Positions 8,316 to 14,091 of a stretch of DNA of 21,049 nt are shown in pieces. Source of the DNA: Promethearchaeota archaeon (GTDB lineage Archaea; Asgardarchaeota; Lokiarchaeia; Sigynarchaeales; SOKP01); assembly GCA_004524515.1 (NCBI GenBank), contig SDNV01000043.1, positions 1-21,049 of the forward strand. Reading direction: 5' to 3'. The position numbers and the translations under genes are program-made. The notes under the pieces are model-generated. The model did not search any database. It saw only the letters and a list, made by a program, of their open reading frames with translations, and was not told the DNA's origin. The first letter of the stretch is position 1, and each line of letters starts with the position of its first letter.

Positions 8316-9716
8316 TTAATTCCATTTTTTCCCAAATTTTAAATATTGGTTATATTCATGCATCATTTTAAAAGCTTTAAGGGCATGTTTCGTTCGATCG
8401 ACAACAGGAATATTAAATTTAGAAGCAATATCAAGGATATATTCAAAGACCCATCTACTTCCAAAACAAACACAAACACAGGGTTTATTTGTATTCTGTG
8501 ATAAGTTCTTTATTAATCGAAAGGAGGTCTTTATCCCTGCAGCTAAAGGTTCAAATTCTTCTAAAGGCCCTCTGGGTACTGTGAAAATGAATAATACACA
8601 ATCCACATTTTTATCATGAAATACTGCCTTTAAGGAAGGAATTAAAGTATACATTTGTGAGGGGCCTAAATCAATAGTACCACCAATTGACACCCAATCA
8701 GGTATAATGTTCCTTATTTCTTGAATGGTACTTTTTTCTAAATTGGCTAAAGTTAACCCTTGATTTTTAAGCTCGTCGCAAGCTAAAATACCTAAACTTC
8801 CAGAACCCGTTATGATGGCAACATTTTTTCCTTTAGGTAAAGTTTGGGTAATGAAAATTTGTGCGATATTGAATAATTCGTAGAAGTTATTAACTCTAAA
8901 AATTCCAGGATGTTGTTTAAACACCGCATCATAAATTTTATCGTCTCCTGCTATTGAACTGGTATGACTCTTAGCAGCGATGGAGCCTATATCTGTGCGT
9001 CCACTTTTGAGTATTAGTACAGGCTTGTTCATTTTTTTAAGTATTTCTTTAAATTCATTACCTCTTTTCGTTCCTTCTAGATATAAGGTAATTACTTTAG
9101 TTTCAGGATCATTGTTTAAGTATTCAAGCATATCTACCTCATCCACATCAATTTTATTTCCGAGCGTTATAGCTTTTGAAAAGCCGATTTTTTGGCTCGA
9201 TCCCCAATCGATAAATACATTCCCTAATACCCCGGATTGTGCAATGATAGAAATTCCTCCTTTGAACACGCGGTTGAATTGTACTTCGGAGCTTGTGAAT
9301 TCGTTATGAAAATTAGAAATTCCCACACAATTTGGGCCAATGGCTCGAAGGTTCGAATCTTTGATTAATTTTGTAATTTCATTTTGAAGAGCAATATTTT
9401 TTTCAAGTCCCGTTTCAGCAAACCCGGCCGATTCAATTATTACTCCTTTTACTCCTTTATCAATACAATCTTTTATAGCTTGAGGCACATTTTCATTTCC
9501 AATTAAAATAATAGCCAGTTCAATATCATCAGGGATCTCTTTTATATTTTTATATGCTTTGTGCCCTAAGATTTCAGATTTAGTCAAATGAATAGGGTAA
9601 GTTTTAAATTGGGAATTCAATAAATATTTAGTGGTCGTATATCCAAATCTTAGAGTGTCAGAAGCTCCAATAATCGCGATTGATTTTGGATTAAAAAAAA
9701 ATTCCAAGTCTGTCAT
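8316..9716 (-). CDS. Acyl-CoA synthetase (ADP-forming), alpha subunit-like, CoA-binding
   Basis: A 466-residue cytoplasmic protein with the domain order of the alpha subunit of archaeal ADP-forming acetate/acyl-CoA ligases, which convert acyl-CoA + ADP + Pi to acid + CoA + ATP. Domain 1 (1-135) is a Rossmann-type CoA-binding fold, with the phosphate loop IAIIGAS at 13-19 and GPNCVG at 127-132. Domain 2 carries AQSGVLG at 159-165 and a GR...AAKSHTSSIAG block. In that block H251 is the expected phosphohistidine by family alignment. Domain 3 (about 300-466) is the ligase-CoA flavodoxin-like part. The length matches separate alpha subunits; fused alpha-beta enzymes are near 700 aa. No ATP-grasp beta subunit is encoded in this window, so the partner must be elsewhere. 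The start is ATG without a Shine-Dalgarno. Confidence 0.88.
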   Translation of the reverse strand: MTDLEFFFNPKSIAIIGASDTLRFGYTTTKYLLNSQFKTYPIHLTKSEILGHKAYKNIKEIPDDIELAIILIGNENVPQAIKDCIDKGVKGVIIESAGFAETGLEKNIALQNEITKLIKDSNLRAIGPNCVGISNFHNEFTSSEVQFNRVFKGGISIIAQSGVLGNVFIDWGSSQKIGFSKAITLGNKIDVDEVDMLEYLNNDPETKVITLYLEGTKRGNEFKEILKKMNKPVLILKSGRTDIGSIAAKSHTSSIAGDDKIYDAVFKQHPGIFRVNNFYELFNIAQIFITQTLPKGKNVAIITGSGSLGILACDELKNQGLTLANLEKSTIQEIRNIIPDWVSIGGTIDLGPSQMYTLIPSLKAVFHDKNVDCVLFIFTVPRGPLEEFEPLAAGIKTSFRLIKNLSQNTNKPCVCVCFGSRWVFEYILDIASKFNIPVVDRTKHALKAFKMMHEYNQYLKFGKKWN

Positions 9717-9799
9717 TAAATTTTAAGATGATTTTTAATAATTAAATTTTAAAATGAATTATTGACATTAAAGATTAGTTAATTTATTTCATATCTTTC

Positions 9800-9833
9800 C
9801 TATTCCGTATAAAGGATAGAAGTATCGGAATAG
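9800..9833. promoter_or_regulatory. Inverted repeat CTATTCCG-N18-CGGAATAG in divergent intergenic region
   Basis: Two perfect 8-bp arms (9800-9807 and 9826-9833) flank an 18-bp spacer containing TATAAAGG (9808-9815). It lies 84 bp before the acyl-CoA synthetase start on one side and about 90 bp before the 9923 start on the other. The arms are GC-richer than their surroundings. Their spacing is compatible with a dimeric regulator binding two sites, so an operator is a reasonable inference; no cognate regulator is visible. Confidence 0.45.
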
Positions 9834-9861
9834 CGGATTCTTAAAATTAAAATTACAGATG

Positions 9862-9884
9862 TTTATATAGAAAGATATAGAAAG
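9862..9884 (+). promoter_or_regulatory. TATA box plus tandem 10-bp repeat before the 9923 gene
   Basis: TTTATATA (9862-9869) would place transcription start near 9893, leaving a leader of about 30 nt. The box overlaps the first of two exact tandem copies of ATATAGAAAG (9865-9874 and 9875-9884), a one-helical-turn repeat that might bind a regulator or be incidental. Confidence 0.45.
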
Positions 9885-9922
9885 ACTTAGTATAAGACAA
9901 CTCTCAATATTTATGAAATATT

Positions 9923-10462
9923 ATGACGACTATAATTAAAAAGAGAGAGGTGCAAATCGTTTGTCCCATTTGTAAGACTGAAAAACTACTAAATATTCCT
10001 GAGACTATCTTAAATCAAGCAAAACCTTTAACAACCATTTCTATTCAGAAAGGATTACTTTGCACCCATCATTTTCAAGCATTTATTGATAAGAATTTCA
10101 AGGTTCGAGGTTATCAAAAAATCGATTTTGAAGTGAGACCTAAAATTTCAAAAAATAAAAGAGGTACAGCAGATAAAAAAGAGCCCTCAAGAAATAATGA
10201 TAATGAGTTATTTGAGAATCTTATTATGGAGGGGAATTACATTGAATATAGACCAAAAAATTTAACTAGCACACTTACAAGTGAAAATTTTGGGAAGTCT
10301 GGAGCCTCGAAAACTAAGAAAGATTTAACGCTTAAAGAAATCTATGAATTATTTTGGGATTTGATTGATGAAAATAATAGCGAATTCAAAGAACTAATTA
10401 TTAAAGATAAAATTAGAAGATCATCATTAAATAAAAAAGCTCTAAATCTAATAGAGCACTAA
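9923..10462 (+). CDS. Cys/His metal-binding N-terminal domain protein, function unknown
   Basis: A 179-residue soluble protein. The N-terminal 75 residues contain C14-P-I-C17 and, 29 residues later, C47-T-H49-H50-F. Together these look like a CxxC...CxH zinc site. It is followed by the distinctive block FQAFIDKNFKVRGYQKIDFEV (residues 51-71). Residues 75-125 are lysine-rich and low in hydrophobics, probably a flexible linker. The last 45 residues are a predicted helical segment (LKEIYELFWDLIDENNSEFKEL). The N-terminal motif looks strongly constrained, as if part of a recurring domain, but I cannot name the family. The ATG has no Shine-Dalgarno. A T8 run follows the stop. Confidence 0.78.
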   Translation: MTTIIKKREVQIVCPICKTEKLLNIPETILNQAKPLTTISIQKGLLCTHHFQAFIDKNFKVRGYQKIDFEVRPKISKNKRGTADKKEPSRNNDNELFENLIMEGNYIEYRPKNLTSTLTSENFGKSGASKTKKDLTLKEIYELFWDLIDENNSEFKELIIKDKIRRSSLNKKALNLIEH

Positions 10463-10463
10463 A

Positions 10464-10471
10464 TTTTTTTT
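10464..10471 (+). terminator. Oligo-T terminator after the metal-binding protein gene
   Basis: Eight consecutive T residues begin 2 nt past the stop codon, matching archaeal T-run termination. This separates the gene from the ABC-2 operon downstream. Confidence 0.5.
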
Positions 10472-10562
10472 AATTGTTATGTGATGTTATTAATAATTGC
10501 ATATTTATCAAGTCCAAGGACATTCTAATAAAGGATTCTTAATTTTAAAAATAAGAAAGAAT

Positions 10563-10571
10563 TATAATATA
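10563..10571 (+). promoter_or_regulatory. Probable TATA box of the ABC-2 operon
   Basis: TATAATATA, preceded by the purine-rich AAGAAAGAAT, lies 57 bp before the first ATG of the operon. Transcription would start near 10592, leaving a leader of about 35 nt. No other convincing promoter is seen before the longin gene, so the following six genes probably share this transcript. Confidence 0.45.
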
Positions 10572-10627
10572 CTAATTAAAAAGAAGTCTTTATTTGTAGA
10601 AAATTTTTTGATTCTTTGGCGTGATAC

Positions 10628-11776
10628 ATGTATTTAAGCGGGTTGATTAAAAAAGAATTTGGTAGAATTAAATCCGATAAACGAACCTTAGTCTTAATAT
10701 TTGTGATTCCAATTATCTTGATTATTATTTTTGGACTTACTACGGGTGGGGGACCAACCAAATATTTCAATGCCGCTATTATCACTCGGGACAAAGAATC
10801 TTGTGATTGTTATAATTCTACGAATGGATATGACGATATATTTATAGAGGTAGTGGAGGATGACTGTGAGGCTTGGGGCCTTTTTGAGGATTTTGAATCT
10901 GAGGATGAGGATGATTATGACAAGATGTACGATAAATGTGTTGAATTAATGCGAGAGGAATTGATTGACGTGTTTTTAATATTACCTGATGACTTTTCGG
11001 AGACCATTATAAATGATACCGACACCACAATAATTTATTATGTTGATGGTTCAGATATGGATGCCGTTAAGGCAGTAGAAGTGGCACTTCAAGAACCAAT
11101 TGGAAAATTTCGCCTTGAAATAGATAAAACCGTAAATTTCACTACAATGTCTCCCTATTTAGAATATGAGGTTCCTTTTTGGGAAAATCAAGTATTAAAT
11201 TATGCTTTTGCATTAATCGCTTCAATGTTAATTCTTGGATTATTAATGAATTTAACTGCTTTGTCTATTGTTTCTGAGGGACCTCTCCCAAGAATGTTAA
11301 TAACTCCTACTGCAAAAAATGAAATTATTGTAAGTAAGTTAATTGCCAACGCCATAATAATGATCTTTCAAGTTACCGAAATATTTGTGATGTGTGCGAT
11401 TTTTGGCTTGTTTAGTTTAGGATCTCTCATTGATCTTTATCTTGTGTTATTATTGACTGGTTTTTGTGGAATTTGTATGGGATTATTTATATCTGCTATT
11501 AGTAAAACAGAACAAGTAGCAAACCAGTTATATATGATGTTCTTTATTGTCGTAATTATGTTTTCGGGGACATTTATTAGATTAGAAACCTTACCATTAG
11601 CAATGCAGGCAATTATCTTATCCCTGCCACTTAGTCATGCTGTACCTCTTATAGTAAATATTACATTAAAAGGGCTTTCAATTGATTGGTCGCATTTCTT
11701 GAGTTTAGGACTGATTTCACTAACTTTTGCTGCTCTTGCATATATCGCATTTAGATTTAAAAAAATGGAGGTATGA
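10628..11776 (+). CDS. ABC-2 type transporter permease 1
   Basis: A 382-residue membrane subunit of an ABC-2 exporter, first gene of the operon. A cytoplasmic amphipathic helix (LIKKEFGRIKSDKR, 6-19) precedes helix 1 (21-38). An extracellular domain of about 145 residues follows, then five helices from about 190 to 375, with the family-typical PLPRMLITP cytoplasmic elbow and LSLPLSHAVPL motif near helix 5. The extracellular domain is acidic, with a run of Glu/Asp at 87-98. It carries four cysteines (C59, C61, C80, C104) that could form disulfides. The start is ATG with a weak upstream GGCGTGAT. The gene ends in Glu-Val encoded by GGAGGT, which also serves as the Shine-Dalgarno of the next gene. 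It is paralogous to the adjacent permease 2. Confidence 0.88.
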   Translation: MYLSGLIKKEFGRIKSDKRTLVLIFVIPIILIIIFGLTTGGGPTKYFNAAIITRDKESCDCYNSTNGYDDIFIEVVEDDCEAWGLFEDFESEDEDDYDKMYDKCVELMREELIDVFLILPDDFSETIINDTDTTIIYYVDGSDMDAVKAVEVALQEPIGKFRLEIDKTVNFTTMSPYLEYEVPFWENQVLNYAFALIASMLILGLLMNLTALSIVSEGPLPRMLITPTAKNEIIVSKLIANAIIMIFQVTEIFVMCAIFGLFSLGSLIDLYLVLLLTGFCGICMGLFISAISKTEQVANQLYMMFFIVVIMFSGTFIRLETLPLAMQAIILSLPLSHAVPLIVNITLKGLSIDWSHFLSLGLISLTFAALAYIAFRFKKMEV

Positions 11777-11783
11777 GCCTGAT

Positions 11784-13013
11784 TTGAAAAAGTCGAAAAA
11801 AAATGAATATTGGAGCGGTGGGGCTTATATTAGTTTATTAAAATACAGTGTATGGAGAATTCTAAGACAAATCAAAAAAGAATTCCAGCTTTTGAAAATT
11901 GATAAAATGAATCTTCTAATAGCTCTTGCACTTCCTCCAGGGATTATTATGCTTTTTGCTTTTATGTCCACAAGCGCTTCCACAACCATTCCTGTGAAAG
12001 TGGTTGTGGTGAGTTACGATTCGAATACCTTCGTAAATCAAAATAATTATACTGAAACCACCACTTGGGATAATTTTACCGAAAAATATTTAGACGCAGT
12101 TGAGGAATCTGAATTATTAGAATTAATTGAATTTTACGATGCCAGCGAAGATGAGGATGAATATGCCATGGAAACGGCGAGGAATGAGATGCGAGATGGC
12201 AATATCGAGTGTATTATCATCATACCGGTTGAGTTTTCTGAATTATTATCAACAGGGTATCCGGGCATTATAGAAGTTATACCAGATTCTTCTAATGCGG
12301 TTTATATCCAAGATAGACTCAACGCCGTTCAAGATTCTATTAAAATTTTTGTGGAAGATAATGATTTAGACCCAGAATATGTGTTAGAAGAGTATGATGA
12401 GTTTTCTGTTCCATCGAACTACAATTTTAGATATAACTATAATATGAACACGTTATTACCATTTATGGTCTTTGGAATTTCCATGGTTCTAACTATATTA
12501 GTTGTTGTTCAAGAAAAACCAATCCCAAGACTATTGCTTACCCCTGTGAAAAAATCAGAAATCCTTCTCTCTAAGTTTATTGTTTATTCTATTGTTTTAG
12601 CACTTCAAGTATTTTTGGTGCTAAGTGTTGCCATCTCAAATGGGCTCTATATTGCGGGAAGTGTTCTGGATTTATACATTGCATTATATATGCTGGGATT
12701 TGCGGGAGTAAGTTTGGGAATGTTCATTAGTACCCTAAGTAAAACTAAAACAGAGGCAAATCAGTTATTTTTCGCATTTTTTATTGTTATTATATTATTA
12801 AGCGGCATGTTTATACCTATAGATGCGATGCCAGATTATTTACAAATTATTGCATATATGTTGCCATTATCTCATGGTTCTCCCATAATTAAAGGGATTC
12901 TCTCTAAAGGAAAACCAGTTATTGGATTTGATTTTTTTTGGCTGCTTGGAATAAGTTCTTTTTTGATAATTTTATCATTTATTATTATTAATAAAAAACG
13001 ATATGAGGTGTGA
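11784..13013 (+). CDS. ABC-2 type transporter permease 2
   Basis: 409 residues from a TTG at 11784, preceded by GGAGGT 11 nt upstream in the last codons of permease 1. Reading further back would only overlap permease 1 in another frame, and starting at the first internal ATG would remove the conserved cytoplasmic amphipathic helix (RQIKKEFQLLKIDK). It has the same architecture as permease 1: one helix, an acidic extracellular domain of about 150 residues, five helices, a PIPRLLLTPVKKSE elbow and a MLPLSHGSP motif. The acidic stretch SEDEDEYA followed by IECIIIIPVEFSE aligns with SEDEDDYD and DVFLILPDDFSE of permease 1, supporting duplication. It lacks most of permease 1's extracellular cysteines. 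Together the two probably form a heterodimeric channel. The C-terminal Glu-Val codons (GAGGTG) again double as a Shine-Dalgarno. Confidence 0.87.
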   Translation: MKKSKKNEYWSGGAYISLLKYSVWRILRQIKKEFQLLKIDKMNLLIALALPPGIIMLFAFMSTSASTTIPVKVVVVSYDSNTFVNQNNYTETTTWDNFTEKYLDAVEESELLELIEFYDASEDEDEYAMETARNEMRDGNIECIIIIPVEFSELLSTGYPGIIEVIPDSSNAVYIQDRLNAVQDSIKIFVEDNDLDPEYVLEEYDEFSVPSNYNFRYNYNMNTLLPFMVFGISMVLTILVVVQEKPIPRLLLTPVKKSEILLSKFIVYSIVLALQVFLVLSVAISNGLYIAGSVLDLYIALYMLGFAGVSLGMFISTLSKTKTEANQLFFAFFIVIILLSGMFIPIDAMPDYLQIIAYMLPLSHGSPIIKGILSKGKPVIGFDFFWLLGISSFLIILSFIIINKKRYEV

Positions 13014-13032
13014 ATAAATAGTTTCAAAAAAT

Positions 13033-14089
13033 TTGAATAATAGTGTAGTCAGTGTCGAAAATTTGGATGTACAATTCAATGAAAAAAAAATAATTCATAA
13101 TGTATCATTCAACGTGAATTCTGGAGAAATTATCGGGTTTTTTGGAATTTCAGGAGCAGGAAAAACGACAATAATTCGAGTATTAACCTGTCAAATTAGT
13201 AAAAAGAATTGGACTGGTAATGTAGAAGTATCTAATTTAAGTCCTGCAGATAAAAGAAATCATCCAAAGATATTGAGTAGAATTGGTTATGTACCACAAT
13301 TGGAAGAACTTAATTTGTATTATGAATTAAGCCCGATGGTTAACGTAGAAATTTTTGCTTCCACTTATGGGATCAATAAAAAAAGAGCAAGGAAGATTGC
13401 AGAAGATTTATTTTCTATACTTGATATCCCAAAAGATACTTGGAATAGACCATTAAAAAGAATGAGTGGTGGAGAAAAAAAAAGGGTTTCTATGGCAATT
13501 GGTTTAATACATCAACCTAAAGTTCTTTTCCTCGACGAACCTACCACATCCATTTCCAAATATTACGTAAGTGGAGGTATAAGGTGTTGATGCTGCGAAA
13601 AGATATGATGTGTTAAGCTATTTGAAAAAATTGAATAGAAGATTAGGAACTACCATGTTTTTAATTACCCATGACATGGAGGCCGCTTTAATTGTAGATC
13701 GTGCTGCCATTTTAAGAGATGGCAAACTATTGGAATTTGATTCAAATTCTAATTTGATTTCCACGTTACCAAGTGATGGGTTAGTCGCACGATTCACGAT
13801 TGAGGAATTAAATGAGGAAAAAATAAATATAATCAAAAAATTTCCAGGTTCAGCGAACATTAAAATAATTCGTGTTGGTAATGAAGTTATTGAGGTACTT
13901 ATGGACGAGTTTGAAACGAATCTCCCAAATTTGATTCAGTTTATCATGAAAAAGGATATAAAAATAAAAGCTATGAGTCGGGATGTAGCAAGCTTCAGGA
14001 GATACTTTCAATTAAGGATTCAAGAGGAGGAGGAGAAAGAAAAACAAACAAATCCTTCAATGGCTCTTAATCAGGAGGTGTCCTTCTAA
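13033..14089 (+). CDS. ABC-2 exporter ATPase, coding sequence interrupted by a 34-nt BHB-type intron
   Basis: Exon 1 is 13033-13547 and exon 2 is 13582-14089; joined they give 340 residues in one frame. Walker A GISGAGKTT is at 38-46, the signature MSGGEKKRV at 144-152 and Walker B LFLDEPTT with D168-E169. The D-loop GVD (173-175) begins straight after the junction, and the switch His is at 202. The C-terminal 110 residues match the DUF4162-like tail of ABC-2 drug/lipid exporter ATPases. Without splicing, exon 1 ends at a TGA (13588-13590) after 185 residues and lacks the D-loop and H-loop; exon 2 has no good start. The start is TTG at 13033, or possibly ATA at 13018, which is 7 nt after GAGGTG. 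It is the catalytic engine of the operon. A pseudogene is the alternative, but the rest of the gene is undamaged. Confidence 0.85.
13548..13581 (+). other. Candidate archaeal bulge-helix-bulge (BHB) intron in a protein-coding gene, 34 nt
   Basis: The RNA folds into a canonical hBHBh' substrate of archaeal tRNA-splicing endonuclease. The outer exon helix is 13539-13541 with 13583-13585. The 4-bp central helix is TACC 13542-13545 with GGTA 13576-13579. The two 3-nt bulges are ACA 13546-13548 and UAA 13580-13582. The intron helix is 7 bp (13549-13555 with 13569-13575, one G-U) and the loop is 13 nt. Cutting after the second nucleotide of each bulge removes exactly 34 nt and restores P-T-T-G-V-D in frame. 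The structure and the frame restoration are seen directly; in vivo splicing is inferred. Known archaeal protein-gene precedents are the cbf5 and XPD-like helicase introns. Confidence 0.82.
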
Positions 14090-14091
14090 CG
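14074..14091 (+). promoter_or_regulatory. Shine-Dalgarno GGAGGTG followed by ACG instead of ATG
   Basis: GGAGGTG (14074-14080) is the strongest Shine-Dalgarno in the window. Eight nucleotides later TAACG contains the ATPase stop TAA overlapped by ACG, the frame of the toroid-ATPase fusion. One T-to-C change would turn the usual TAATG stop-start overlap into what is seen. This decides the start of the fusion gene. Confidence 0.6.

Noticed and set aside
8980..9309. 109-residue plus-strand open frame
   Set aside because: Antisense shadow of the acyl-CoA synthetase alpha subunit; no domain.
11727..11783. Longer N-terminus of permease 2 overlapping permease 1
   Set aside because: The extra residues only re-read permease 1 codons in another frame. 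TTG 11784 follows a GGAGGT and gives an N-terminus aligned with permease 1.
13567..13572. GTAAGT inside the 34-nt insert, identical to the eukaryotic 5' splice-site consensus
   Set aside because: Excision from this GT to the following AG would remove 17 nt and not restore the frame. The BHB explains the whole insert and archaea lack spliceosomes.
13548..13581. Mobile element footprint or target-site duplication
   Set aside because: No flanking direct repeat beyond a one-base ambiguity, and no transposon-like ends. The insert is too short and is structured as a BHB.
13033..14089. Simple pseudogene or sequencing frameshift in the ABC ATPase
   Set aside because: The interruption is a 34-nt block, not a homopolymer slip. 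All other codons and motifs are intact, and its excision exactly repairs the frame through a canonical BHB fold.
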